Source: Corynebacterium liangguodongii
GTDB lineage: Bacteria; Actinomycetota; Actinomycetes; Mycobacteriales; Mycobacteriaceae
DNA: 64,000 nt
NCBI RefSeq assembly: GCF_003070865.1
Contig: NZ_CP026948.1
Coordinates: 1,488,001 to 1,552,000, forward strand
Reading direction: 5' to 3'
The notes under the pieces are model-generated. The model ran no database searches. It was not told the DNA's origin and saw only the letters and a list, made by a program, of their open reading frames with translations. Positions 34,299 through 46,200 of this stretch are shown here, piece by piece (the first letter of the stretch is position 1; each line of letters starts with the position of its first letter). The translations under genes were made by a program, and so were the position numbers.

Positions 34299-35063
34299 CT
34301 ACTTCTCATTATCCGGCCGAATCCAGCGCTGCTTCCACATATTCGAATAAAGCGGCAACAACATCTGTGCCAGGAACGCTACAACGGCAGTTGCGACGAC
34401 GAAGCTAATAATTGGATGTTCAGCGAAAAGAGGGGGCACATGAATGTTGAGTGAATCAAATCTTTGGGAGATCTCGAACCGCACGTTCCTAAAAAACTCC
34501 GTAATTCTATTCGGTTCCCTCTCTCGGATGCGCTCCAAAGGTGCATCCAATCCTACAGCCGAAATCACTGATGATACTAGACGTCCAAGAATTGGTCCTA
34601 CGATAGCCGCCAGCATTGCGAACGCCGCGACGACCAGCGGAGCTAGCGCCACGTACTTCCATCTAATTTTGTCTGCGTCCCGGAAACCCGGGTGCTGCTC
34701 GCTTGGAGTGAGGTAAACACGCTCGATCCCATTGCGAAAGACTGCCTCATGGCCGTCCTCATTGTCCGGCGTAACCTCAATGTACGGGTGGCTTGGCCTA
34801 TCGGGGTACTCTTCGTTATCGTCCCTCAGCATTTTCAGAGAGACGATTCGTGGAGTTCGCTCGAATATCGACATTTCACGTTGATGCGGGCCGATCGATA
34901 TGTTCATTTTGTACTTTTTCTTGCGGAGCGTCCGGCCTAGGATTGCCTGTATCGGATCATTCCGGAAGTAGGACCTATCAATTTTCGTCTTCCCCGGCAC
35001 GCTCTCCAGGGAAACATAGCAATTCCCATATTTCGGATGTGCAAGATACGCTTCAGAAAACAT
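34299..35063 (-). CDS. Membrane protein of unknown function in the his-operon islet
   Basis: 254 residues; start ATG 35063 has GAGGA at a good distance. The N-terminal 130 residues are soluble, charged and beta-rich (KYKMNISIGPHQREMSIFER; HPYIEVTPDNEDGHEAVFRN). Two membrane helices follow, at residues about 136-165 (KYVALAPLVVAAFAMLAAIV) and 215-238 (IISFVVATAVVAFLAQMLLP), separated by an amphipathic stretch. Base composition is much more A+T-rich than hisA and hisH either side, which points to horizontal acquisition. I do not recognise a family. It may serve the 23-residue mini-gene just upstream on the same strand. Confidence 0.6.
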   Translation of the reverse strand: MFSEAYLAHPKYGNCYVSLESVPGKTKIDRSYFRNDPIQAILGRTLRKKKYKMNISIGPHQREMSIFERTPRIVSLKMLRDDNEEYPDRPSHPYIEVTPDNEDGHEAVFRNGIERVYLTPSEQHPGFRDADKIRWKYVALAPLVVAAFAMLAAIVGPILGRLVSSVISAVGLDAPLERIREREPNRITEFFRNVRFEISQRFDSLNIHVPPLFAEHPIISFVVATAVVAFLAQMLLPLYSNMWKQRWIRPDNEK

Positions 35064-35102
35064 TCGTCAATCCTCATACATAGATTTTTGTAGACCGAGA
35101 TG

Positions 35103-35135
35103 AGTGGGGCTTCACATAACCTGTGAAGCCCCACT
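35103..35135. terminator. 14-bp perfect hairpin after the mini-gene
   Basis: AGTGGGGCTTCACA and its exact complement TGTGAAGCCCCACT are separated by five bases. It lies 18 bp downstream of the mini-gene stop and about 40 bp upstream of the next start. There is no clear U-tract on the minus strand, so it may be an attenuator or mRNA-stabilising stem rather than a full terminator. Confidence 0.6.
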
Positions 35136-35153
35136 CCTGCCCTGTGCGCATTT

Positions 35154-35225
35154 CTATCCGAAAATAGCGTCAACTGCGGCCCAGTCCGAGAAAACACGCC
35201 AACCGAAACGTGCGAGCGCCCACAT
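35154..35225 (-). CDS. 23-residue amphipathic mini-gene (possible small membrane peptide or leaderless bacteriocin)
   Basis: An ATG at 35225 preceded by a very strong AAGGAGGGG at 4-5 nt, 23 codons and a stop, then a perfect hairpin 18 bp later. The peptide starts MWALARFGW, contains three Trp and three Phe, and ends AVDAIFG. It is amphipathic with one net positive charge at most (two Arg before two Asp). A plausible promoter upstream is TTGCGA-N16-TATCAT at about 35332-35359. The gene/RBS/hairpin geometry supports real expression more than the sequence itself. Family unknown. Confidence 0.5.
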   Translation of the reverse strand: MWALARFGWRVFSDWAAVDAIFG

Positions 35226-35470
35226 TTTCCCCTCCTTCCCTTCGTAGAATTGATTAAATTTGCCATGACGTCTCTTTGAGTAATTTAAAGGTAAGTTAAA
35301 AATTACCCCATCGATTGCCGTGACACGACTGATGATAGGTTAGGTCCCCCCCCTCGCAACCGATCACAGAATTCTGCGCAATGTGCCAGGTCAGAAACAC
35401 ATACGTGGCGCATGGAATCGTGTTGATTTAGCGGCAATCCTCGCGCCATACCCCCCGCCCGAAGCGGGCA
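35226..35470 (-). promoter_or_regulatory. A+T-rich intergenic region upstream of the mini-gene, with promoter candidate
   Basis: On the minus strand TTGCGA and TATCAT are separated by 16 bp (around 35332-35359), a plausible vegetative promoter reading into the mini-gene. The stretch also includes an A+T-rich leader with TTTTTAACTTACC. No gene seen. It probably separates hisA expression from the upstream his genes, so downstream his genes may need this or another internal promoter. Confidence 0.35.
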
Positions 35471-36142
35471 CTACCCCAGCGTGCCCACCCAGTTGCGCAG
35501 CAGCGCCAGGCCGGCCTCGCCGGACTTCTCCGGGTGGAACTGGGTGGCCCATAGCGGACCGTTTTCCACCGCGGCGACGAACCTCTCCCCACCGTGCTCT
35601 GCCCACGACACGAGCGGTGCGGCGATGTATGGGTCTTCCTCCATCTCCCACGAGCGCACGCCGTAGGAGTGGACGAAGTAGAAGCGCTCAGCCGGGTCGA
35701 TCCCGGCGAAGAGCGTCGAGCCGGGGGCCACGTCGACCGTGTTCCAGCCCATGTGCGGCAGCACGGGGGCGCGCAGCTTATCGACGACCCCGGGCCACTC
35801 CCCCATCCCCTCAGCATCCACCCCGTGCTCCACGCCGCGCTCAAACATCACTTGGAAGCCGACGCAGATGCCGAGGACGGGCCGCCCGCCGGCGAGGCGC
35901 TGGCCAATGACCCGGGGGGCGCTCACCTCCCGCAGGCCTTCCATGCAGGAGGCGAACGCGCCGACGCCGGGGACGACGAGCCCGTCCGCCTCCACGGCGA
36001 GCTTCGGGTCCGCCGTCACGGTCACATCGGCCCCGACGTGCTCCAGTGCGCGCTGGGCGGACCGGATGTTTCCCGCGCCGTAGTCGAGCAGGACCACGGT
36101 GGGCGCGGCCTGTGGGGTCTCTCCGGATTCCGCTGCAGTCAT
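35471..36142 (-). CDS. hisH: Imidazole glycerol phosphate synthase, glutaminase subunit
   Basis: 223 residues, class I amidotransferase with the triad visible: nucleophile Cys in [20 protein letters not shown], and His/Glu in [38 protein letters not shown] is the oxyanion-strand region. It supplies ammonia to HisF. 11 bp after the MFS gene. Confidence 0.96.
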   Translation of the reverse strand: MTAAESGETPQAAPTVVLLDYGAGNIRSAQRALEHVGADVTVTADPKLAVEADGLVVPGVGAFASCMEGLREVSAPRVIGQRLAGGRPVLGICVGFQVMFERGVEHGVDAEGMGEWPGVVDKLRAPVLPHMGWNTVDVAPGSTLFAGIDPAERFYFVHSYGVRSWEMEEDPYIAAPLVSWAEHGGERFVAAVENGPLWATQFHPEKSGEAGLALLRNWVGTLG

Positions 36143-36153
36143 GGGGTCATATT

Positions 36154-37476
36154 CTACCGCCCGGGCCGGCCGAAGCGCCGCTTTGCCCGCGCCGCACTGA
36201 GGCGAGTCGAGAGGTTGTCTACCTCCGCGATGCGTTGGCGGCCGAGGATGTCATCGGCCACCGTGACCGCGATTCCGGCAGAGACGACGCAGCCGGCGAT
36301 GAAATACATCAGCGCCATCGGGTGGGCCACCCCGGACGAGGCAGCGCCGAAACCGGCCAGCATCATTCCGTAGACCGTCGAGCCCAGCCCGGTACCGCCG
36401 TCGAAGGAGATGTTCCACATCGCCGAGGCCTCCGACGCCTTCGACTTGGGCAGCCGGTAGAACAGCATGGTGAGCGACTCGTTTTGCACCGCCCCGAAGC
36501 CGGCTCCGTAGAGGAACGCCGCGAGCAGGAGCCAGAGCACGGAGGCGTCGGTGACCATCACCACGGCGATGGTGAAGATCCCGGCCGCCGCGCACATCTG
36601 GAACGGAATGATGACGGTGCCCGGCACCCCGCGCCGGTCGAGTACGACGCCGGCGAAGTAGCGCGAGAACATCGCCGCGAGGTTGAGCACGGCAAGCAGC
36701 ACGCCGCCGAAGGCCGCGCCCGCGGCCGGGCTCATCTCCCGCACGCTTGCCGGCAGGAAGTTCGTCACCGCCCCGTAAGCGGTGGTCACCAGGGACAACG
36801 CGAGCATGGGCACCGCGACGAGGCGCCACAGCGGCACCCGCACCCCGGCCAGCTCCCCGCCCCCGGCACCCGCCTCTGGCGTGGGAGGAATGCCGAGGCA
36901 GACGACCAAGCCCACGAGCCCCAGGGCCGTGGCGATGATAAAGACCACGGGGTAGCCCACCACCTGCGCTAGGGCGAGGCCGGAGGGCAGGGCCAGCATC
37001 TGCGAGAACCCGACGAAGAGCCCGAAGATTCCGCTGGTGCGCCCCAGCAGCCGCAGCGGCACGAGCTCGGCGATGATCGCCGCCTCGGCCACGGAGAGCG
37101 CGCCGAAGCCGATGCCGCGCACGACAGAGACGCTCAGCACGATGGCGGGGTCCATCCCCAGGATGTATCCCAGCGAGGGCACGCCGAGCAACACGGAGGC
37201 GACCGCGATGACGGCGCGGTAGCCGAAGCGGCGCAGCAGGGAGGGCACGAAGACCTGGGTGAGCACGGTCGCACCCATAAATGCCCCCGTCGACCCGCCG
37301 GCAAGGGTCTCAGACCCGCCTGCGTCGAGCACCGCGGTGGGCACCACGGGAAGCAGCAAGGACCACGCCCCGAACGCCGCGGCCACCGCGACAAGCGTGG
37401 GCACGAGCCCGCGGGCGCGCCACGGGGAGGTGACCGCCTCCACTTCTTCGACGGTGAGCGGTTTAGCGCGCAGCAT
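36154..37476 (-). CDS. MFS transporter within the his operon
   Basis: 440 residues, 12 predicted membrane helices. MFS features include [20 protein letters not shown] near residue 65 and [20 protein letters not shown] near residue 120 (loop A- and motif-like). An MFS gene in this place between hisB and hisH is usual in corynebacteria; substrate is unknown. Confidence 0.9.
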   Translation of the reverse strand: MLRAKPLTVEEVEAVTSPWRARGLVPTLVAVAAAFGAWSLLLPVVPTAVLDAGGSETLAGGSTGAFMGATVLTQVFVPSLLRRFGYRAVIAVASVLLGVPSLGYILGMDPAIVLSVSVVRGIGFGALSVAEAAIIAELVPLRLLGRTSGIFGLFVGFSQMLALPSGLALAQVVGYPVVFIIATALGLVGLVVCLGIPPTPEAGAGGGELAGVRVPLWRLVAVPMLALSLVTTAYGAVTNFLPASVREMSPAAGAAFGGVLLAVLNLAAMFSRYFAGVVLDRRGVPGTVIIPFQMCAAAGIFTIAVVMVTDASVLWLLLAAFLYGAGFGAVQNESLTMLFYRLPKSKASEASAMWNISFDGGTGLGSTVYGMMLAGFGAASSGVAHPMALMYFIAGCVVSAGIAVTVADDILGRQRIAEVDNLSTRLSAARAKRRFGRPGR

Positions 37477-37516
37477 GGAGTATCACCACCTTTACGTTGT
37501 CGCGACCATCTGACAC

Positions 37517-40546
<3,030 letters not shown>

Positions 40547-40790
40547 GGCGGTCACGCTCCTGGTTCGTGTGATGAAAGCCCGACGGGCCCGGCGGGGTGG
40601 CACGAGCCGTCTCTCATGCGTTCCTAGTCTATTCCCCGCCCCGCGGACCGGCCGCTGCGGCACCCAGCCCACCCCAACCCGGCTTTACCCTCCCCGCCCC
40701 GGCACCTTATGCTCGAAGGAGGTCGCGCTCCCCGCGGATCCGGCGGCCGGGGAGCACAGCGAAGGCTAGAGCGAAGGCTAGGAGGTGCAC

Positions 40791-41825
40791 ATGGGCTCGC
40801 ATAACTCGCCCGCCGCGCGCTTCGGCGCCCAACCCGAAGAGGTCACGCTCGCCCGCGTGGGCGCCGCGCTCACCGGCCTGGGCTTTGATGTCATCGAAGC
40901 GGGAGACCGCCTCGTCGTGCCCACCTACGCCTTCATCGCCACCGCCTGGATCTCCTACGACCGTCCCCTCATGCTGGCCATCGACTTCACCGAGCGCATC
41001 CCTATCGAATTCGAGCGCTCCCACGAGCTGGCCCGCTTCATCAACAGGTGGAACCTGGAGAAGGTCGGCCCCACCGCCTCCTACCGCCTAATGGATTCTG
41101 GCGACTTCCAGGTCAGCATGCGGCTCGGGGTGCACGCGAAGTGCGGTCTCACCGACGAGCAGATCATGGCCGAGGCGATGGACGCCTTCCAGCACGCGGC
41201 GGCGTTTTCGACCCAGCTGCGCGAGGGATTCCTCCCCATCGAGTTCGACCAGCCGCTCCCGCCTGCCCTCGCGCGGGCCCAAGACACCGAAGCCCTCCTT
41301 GGGCGCCACCCCAGCGAGCGCCACCTTCCCCGTGGCGGGCATGCCGACGCCGCCTGCGCACCGGACGCCTTCGAGGCCCAGGCGGACGATCCGTGCGAGC
41401 CCATAGACCTCGGCTCCGTGGGAGATACCCTCGATATGCTCGATTTCTCCTACCCGCCGCCCGACCAGGGCGCGATCACGACGTCGGTCAACGGCATCCC
41501 GTACGCCTTCTACGTCGACGCCGAGACCTACGTGCGCGTCGCTGCCATGTGGGAGACGGGCTGCTCCTTCGACGTCGGCTTCCTCCCGCTGTGGCTAGCG
41601 TGCAACGACATCAACGAGCAGTTCGTGGGGTTGCGCGCCTACGTGCTTGAAGACGCCGGGGATCTCGACCTCCACGTCGAGACCACCTGCATCATCACCG
41701 AGGGCCTCGGCGCGGCGCAGCGCCATAACTTCATTATCTCCTCGCTCGTCTCCACTCTCGGCGCGGTCGACGCCTTGAGCACCGATGTCCGCGGAACCAC
41801 CGCGGTGCAGTGGCCTAGGCACTAG
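40791..41825 (+). CDS. YbjN-like protein with two repeated domains
   Basis: 344 residues from ATG 40791 with AGGAGG upstream. The N-terminal half (VGAALTGLGFDVIEAGDRLV; ELARFINRWNLEKVGPTASY) and the C-terminal half (VNGIPYAFYVDAETYVRVAA; LWLACNDINEQFVGLRAYVL) each resemble the YbjN/type III secretion-chaperone-like fold. The linker has many Pro/His/Ala. Soluble; role unknown. Divergent from hisD. Confidence 0.65.
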   Translation: MGSHNSPAARFGAQPEEVTLARVGAALTGLGFDVIEAGDRLVVPTYAFIATAWISYDRPLMLAIDFTERIPIEFERSHELARFINRWNLEKVGPTASYRLMDSGDFQVSMRLGVHAKCGLTDEQIMAEAMDAFQHAAAFSTQLREGFLPIEFDQPLPPALARAQDTEALLGRHPSERHLPRGGHADAACAPDAFEAQADDPCEPIDLGSVGDTLDMLDFSYPPPDQGAITTSVNGIPYAFYVDAETYVRVAAMWETGCSFDVGFLPLWLACNDINEQFVGLRAYVLEDAGDLDLHVETTCIITEGLGAAQRHNFIISSLVSTLGAVDALSTDVRGTTAVQWPRH

Positions 41826-41833
41826 GGCCCTGC

Positions 41834-42427
41834 CTACGCGGCTGCGTCGGCGCGGGGCTGGCCGCCCTCCGAGCCTCCCAAGCCCTCGGAGCCCTCGGAG
41901 CCCTCGAACGCTGAGACCAGCGCGAGCGTGTAGAACATCAGTCCGGCGACAAACGGGCCGACGAGCCACGCCACGCCAGGATCGAGCGACGGCACGAGAG
42001 ACAAGACCTCGCCTTCGGTGGGCCCGCTGCCGCGGGCCCCGGCGCTGCCGTGTCTAAGAGACGCAGTCGCCGCGCCAAAGGTCGAAGTAGCATAGGCCGC
42101 CGCGCCGGCGCACACCATGCACCACATCAAGGCCCCCACTCCCGTGAGCCTGCGCACGTACGCCAGCGCGGCGATCGATAACCCCAGCGCCGCGCTGAGC
42201 AGGACGAACCACCCGTATGAGGCGAACTCGACCCCGGGCGGGCTCGCCTCGGTGTCAAGCAGAAACCCGCCGTCGTGGTAGGTCCCCACATAGGCCGGGC
42301 GGAGAAGTCCCCAAGCCGCGCCGACGATGCAGCCCGCGACCAAGGCATAGACCAAAAGGCCGGCGCCCGCCCCGGCCGCGGACGCGCGGCGGGGCGGGCG
42401 GGGCTTGGTGGTAGATAGCTCGCTCAC
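41834..42427 (-). CDS. Four-helix membrane protein (possible DUF2567)
   Basis: 197 residues from GTG 42427. Hydrophobic helices at residues 25-43, 72-90, 96-115 and 148-172; extracytoplasmic loop with DGGFLLDTEASPPGVEF and a C-terminal acidic/Ser-Gly tail (EGSEGSEGLGGSEGGQPRAD). Similar architecture to actinobacterial DUF2567 proteins; I am not certain of the family. 10 bp from the lipoprotein gene, so probably one operon. Confidence 0.6.
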   Translation of the reverse strand: MSELSTTKPRPPRRASAAGAGAGLLVYALVAGCIVGAAWGLLRPAYVGTYHDGGFLLDTEASPPGVEFASYGWFVLLSAALGLSIAALAYVRRLTGVGALMWCMVCAGAAAYATSTFGAATASLRHGSAGARGSGPTEGEVLSLVPSLDPGVAWLVGPFVAGLMFYTLALVSAFEGSEGSEGLGGSEGGQPRADAAA

Positions 42428-42437
42428 CCGGGTGAGT

Positions 42438-43133
42438 CTAGTTGCACATCTTCCAGCGACCGTCTTCGCGCTCGAAGATCTGAACCTGGGTATCGGTTCC
42501 CGCATCGCTTGTCACGGTGGCGTTCGCGGAGGCACGGTTGCCGTCGACGCGCACGTCGCTGAGGCTGACTTTGCTCTCCGGCAGCGTCATGGCCTGGCCC
42601 GCCTGGGCCTGCATGCGCGCGGCCTGCTCAATCTGCTCGAGGCTGTAGCCGGAGCGCTCCATCTCCGCCCGCGCAGGATCGGCGATCTTGTGGCATGTGT
42701 TGTCTAACAGCGCTCGCGTCCACAGCTCCGGGCTGGCCGGGTTGAGCGAGTCGTGCAGCGCCTTCTCCATCTGCGCCTTGTCCTCATCAGTTCCCGCCCC
42801 TCCAGTGTTAAGCGGCTCAGCCTCGGGCGGGGTGAAGTTCGGATCCTCGAACGGGTTCGTCAGCGGTTGCGCCCCGGGCGCCGCGGCGGCCCCCGGGGCC
42901 TTGGGATCCGCCCCCGGGGCTGGCGAAGACGCCGCTGCACCAGACTCGCTTGCAGACGGGGAGGGCTCGGCCGGAGCGGCAGGGGCCGCCTTATGGGTCG
43001 CGGTTTCGGTGGCGGTGGCCTCCACGACCTCCGGGGTCTCCTCGTTGGCCCCGCACGCCGCAAGCGCCGCGGCGGCGGTGGCCACGGTGGCGGCAAGCAC
43101 GGATGCTCGGGCGGATCGGTACAACATCTTCAC
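42438..43133 (-). CDS. Secreted lipoprotein of unknown function
   Basis: 231 residues from GTG 43133 (AAGGAG upstream; ATG 43127 alternative). Signal peptide ending in the lipobox LAAC, then a long low-complexity Pro/Ala/Thr/Ser linker. The C-terminal domain of about 100 residues contains two Cys (NTCHKIADPARAEME and the final KMCN) that could form a disulphide, in a cystatin/NTF2-like alpha-beta layout (VQIFEREDGRWKM). Cell-surface protein, function unknown. Confidence 0.75.
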   Translation of the reverse strand: MKMLYRSARASVLAATVATAAAALAACGANEETPEVVEATATETATHKAAPAAPAEPSPSASESGAAASSPAPGADPKAPGAAAAPGAQPLTNPFEDPNFTPPEAEPLNTGGAGTDEDKAQMEKALHDSLNPASPELWTRALLDNTCHKIADPARAEMERSGYSLEQIEQAARMQAQAGQAMTLPESKVSLSDVRVDGNRASANATVTSDAGTDTQVQIFEREDGRWKMCN

Positions 43134-43322
43134 AGGTTCGATTCTCCTTGTTTGACCTGACGAGCCGTGATGGCCAGGCGGGCGTGCCCCGCTTTTGCGT
43201 ACTGCTCGATAGTAAGCACACACTAGCGAGCGTTGCAGCATCAGCGGATGACATTTGTCTGTAATGTTGCTGTGAGGAAACACCTGCCGGGGCGGGTGCA
43301 GGGCCTTCGGTATGTTTGAGCC

Positions 43323-43898
43323 ATGCAGCTGACACGCGAGTCCATTAGTCGGGCGGCGCTGGCCATCCTCGACGAATACGGCCTCGCCGATGTGACCATG
43401 CGCCGCGTCGCGTCCTCCCTCGGCGTCGCGCCCGGCGCCCTCTACTGGCACATCGAGAACAAGCAGGACCTCATCTACGCCGTCGCAGAAATCATTTGCG
43501 CCCCCGTCCTCTCGGCCGACGCAGAGCCGGGAGACACCCCCGGGGAGGTGTGCGCGGCATTAAGCGCCGCCCTGCTTGCCCACCGCGACGGCGCAGAGGT
43601 CGTCTCCAGCGCGATGTCCCAGCCGGCTTCACCGCTCACCGCGGGCATCTCCGCGCTCCTGCGGGCCGCCGTTGCGCGGGAGGTCGAGGCGGCGGGCGCT
43701 GAGGCGTCGATAAGCGCGCAGCACGCCGCCGCCGACGGGCTGCTCTACCTCACCCTCGGCGCGGTGACCGTGCGGCAGCTCACCGCACAGTTCGCGGAGG
43801 CGACCCACGCCCCGAGCGCGCCGCCCGGCAGCGGGAGCAGCGACATCGGCACCGCCGCAGACTTCCTCATCGCGGGCCTGCTTGCCAGCACCCCCTAG
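43323..43898 (+). CDS. TetR-family regulator
   Basis: 191 residues. N-terminal DNA-binding helices SRAALAILDEYGLADVTMRR, VASSLGVAPGALYWHIENKQ; the C-terminal ligand domain is variable. Resembles the Corynebacterium AcnR/TetR C-type group in size, but target is unknown. Divergent from the lipoprotein operon by 189 bp; that operon is the most likely target. Confidence 0.88.
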   Translation: MQLTRESISRAALAILDEYGLADVTMRRVASSLGVAPGALYWHIENKQDLIYAVAEIICAPVLSADAEPGDTPGEVCAALSAALLAHRDGAEVVSSAMSQPASPLTAGISALLRAAVAREVEAAGAEASISAQHAAADGLLYLTLGAVTVRQLTAQFAEATHAPSAPPGSGSSDIGTAADFLIAGLLASTP

Positions 43899-43955
43899 CC
43901 ACCCCGCTCCCGCCCGCGCAGTCCCGGCCCCCGCCCTGCGATACCATTGGCGCTT

Positions 43956-46175
43956 ATGACAGATGTGAATTCCCCCGACCTCGTCGTCTGGCCCGGTTCC
44001 GCCTACCCGCTCGGCTCGACCTACGACGGAGCCGGGACGAACTTCGCCCTCTTCTCCTCCGTTGCCGAGCGCGTCGAGCTCTGCTTAATTGACAAACAGG
44101 GCGCGGAGACGCGCGTCGAGCTCGAGGAAGTGGACAACTTCGTCTGGCACGCCTACCTGCCCGGGATCACCCCGGGGCAGCGCTACGGCTATCGCGTGCA
44201 CGGGCCGTGGGACCCGCAGCACGGAAAGCGCTGCGACCCCTCCAAGCTGCTGATCGACCCCTACGCGCGCGCCTTCGACGGCGCCTTCGACGGCGACGCA
44301 TCCCTGTTTTCCTACGACATCCACGCCGAGGAGCCCGGCGCGGGGCGCAACGAGGACGACTCCCTCGGCCACACCATGCTCTCCGTGGTCATCAACCCGT
44401 TCTTCGACTGGGGCGACGACCGCAGCCCGCGGATCCCGGACGAAGAGGCCGTCATCTACGAATGCCACGTCAAGGGCATGACGCAGACCCACCCCGATGT
44501 GCCTGAAAACCTGCGCGGCACCTACGCCGGCATGGCGCACCCCGCAGTCATCGACTACCTCAAGGACCTCGGCGTGACCTCCGTCGAGCTCATGCCCGTC
44601 CACCAGTTCTACCAGGACGATCGGCTCCGCGAGCTGGGGCTACGCAACTACTGGGGGTATAACACCTTCGGGTTTTTCGCCCCGCACCAAGACTATGCCG
44701 CCGCGGAGAAGCCCAGCGACGCCGTCGCCGAGTTCAAGGGCATGGTGCGCGCCTACCACGAAGCGGGCATGGAAATCATCCTCGACGTCGTCTACAACCA
44801 CACCTCCGAAGGCAACCACCTCGGCCCGACCTTCGCCTTCCGCGGCATCGACAACCAGGCCTACTACCGGCTTGTCGACGGCGACGAGTTCCACTACACG
44901 GACTACACCGGCACCGGTAACTCCTTTAACGTGCGCTACCCGCACTCGCTGCAGATGATCATGGACTCGCTGCGTTACTGGGTCTCCGAGATGCACGTCG
45001 ACGGGTTCCGCTTCGACCTCGCCTCGACGCTCGCGCGGGAGTTCTCCGACGTCGATAGGCTTGCCACCTTCTTCGACCTCGTCCAGCAAGACCCGATCGT
45101 CTCCCAGGTCAAGCTCATCGCCGAGCCGTGGGACGTTGGCGAAAACGGCTACCAGGTGGGCAACTTCCCCGCCCTGTGGAGCGAGTGGAACGGCAAATAC
45201 CGCGACACCATGCGCGACTTCTGGCGGGGCGAGCCCTCCACGCTCGGGGAATTCGCCTCCCGGCTCACCGGCTCTTCCGACCTCTACCAGCACAACGGGC
45301 GGCGCCCGACGGCCTCGATTAACTTCATCACCGCCCACGACGGGTTTACCCTCAACGACCTCGTGTCCTACAACGACAAGCACAACGAGGACAACATGGA
45401 AGACTCCCGCGACGGCGAGAGCCATAACCGCTCGTGGAACTGCGGCGAGGAGGGCCCGACCGACAACCCGGAGATCGCCCAGCTGCGCGCGCAGCAGCGC
45501 CGCAACTTCCTCACCACCCTCCTGCTCTCCCAGGGCACCCCGATGATCGCCCACGGCGACGAGTTCGCGCGCACCCAGCGCGGCAACAACAACGTCTACT
45601 GCCAGGACAACGAGATTGCCTGGATGAACTGGGAGCGCCTTGGCGAGGCCGAGGAGCTGCACGATTTCACCCGCCGCCTCATCGCGATCCGCAAAATGCA
45701 CCCGGTGTTCCGCCGCCGCCGCTTCCTCGCCGGTGGCGCGCTCGGCCACGACGTCGTCGAGCGCGAGATCGCCTGGCTCGTGCCCTCCGGCAAGGTGATG
45801 ACGCAGCAGGACTGGGACTTCGCCTTCGGCAAGGCGCTCATGGTCTACCTCAACGGGGCCGCCATCACCGAGCCGGACCGCCGCGGCCAGCGCGTCGTGG
45901 ACGATTCCTTCATCTTGATGTTTAACGCCCACTTCGAAGACATCGAGTTCACCCTGCCGCCGCAGACCTTCGGGCAGAAGTGGGACGTCGTCATCGACAC
46001 CACCGAGCCGCTGGGCTACCCGGCGCAGAAGCTCTCCCTCGAGGCCGAGGCGACGATCACCGTCCCGGCGCGCTCGACCATCGTGCTCAAGCAGATTGAA
46101 CCGCCGCTTATCGACGGCAGCGGCACCGCCCCCGAGACCAGCGAAGCCACCGAGGATGCTGCTGACGCGAAGTAG
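43956..46175 (+). CDS. treX: Glycogen debranching enzyme / isoamylase-type TreX (GlgX)
   Basis: 739 residues from ATG 43956. N-terminal CBM48 (YPLGSTYDGAGTNFALFSS), GH13 core with VIYECHVKGMTQTHPDVPEN, DVVYNHTSEGN, the nucleophile region DGFRFDLASTLAREFSDVDR, KLIAEPWDVGENGYQVGNFP and FITAHDGFTLNDLVSYNDKH, and a C-terminal beta domain. Hydrolyses alpha-1,6 branches of glycogen and feeds TreY/TreZ. No ribosome site is evident upstream; TACCAT about 10 nt before the ATG suggests a leaderless transcript. Within 15 bp of the tetR-side promoter region. Confidence 0.93.
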   Translation: MTDVNSPDLVVWPGSAYPLGSTYDGAGTNFALFSSVAERVELCLIDKQGAETRVELEEVDNFVWHAYLPGITPGQRYGYRVHGPWDPQHGKRCDPSKLLIDPYARAFDGAFDGDASLFSYDIHAEEPGAGRNEDDSLGHTMLSVVINPFFDWGDDRSPRIPDEEAVIYECHVKGMTQTHPDVPENLRGTYAGMAHPAVIDYLKDLGVTSVELMPVHQFYQDDRLRELGLRNYWGYNTFGFFAPHQDYAAAEKPSDAVAEFKGMVRAYHEAGMEIILDVVYNHTSEGNHLGPTFAFRGIDNQAYYRLVDGDEFHYTDYTGTGNSFNVRYPHSLQMIMDSLRYWVSEMHVDGFRFDLASTLAREFSDVDRLATFFDLVQQDPIVSQVKLIAEPWDVGENGYQVGNFPALWSEWNGKYRDTMRDFWRGEPSTLGEFASRLTGSSDLYQHNGRRPTASINFITAHDGFTLNDLVSYNDKHNEDNMEDSRDGESHNRSWNCGEEGPTDNPEIAQLRAQQRRNFLTTLLLSQGTPMIAHGDEFARTQRGNNNVYCQDNEIAWMNWERLGEAEELHDFTRRLIAIRKMHPVFRRRRFLAGGALGHDVVEREIAWLVPSGKVMTQQDWDFAFGKALMVYLNGAAITEPDRRGQRVVDDSFILMFNAHFEDIEFTLPPQTFGQKWDVVIDTTEPLGYPAQKLSLEAEATITVPARSTIVLKQIEPPLIDGSGTAPETSEATEDAADAK

Positions 46176-46200
46176 CGGCTGCAAAGGAGTAAGAGAAGTA

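Noticed and set aside
43134..43150. T-loop-like GGTTCGATTC as a tRNA
   Set aside because: There is no acceptor stem or anticodon arm around it and it lies in the 5' leader of a lipoprotein gene.
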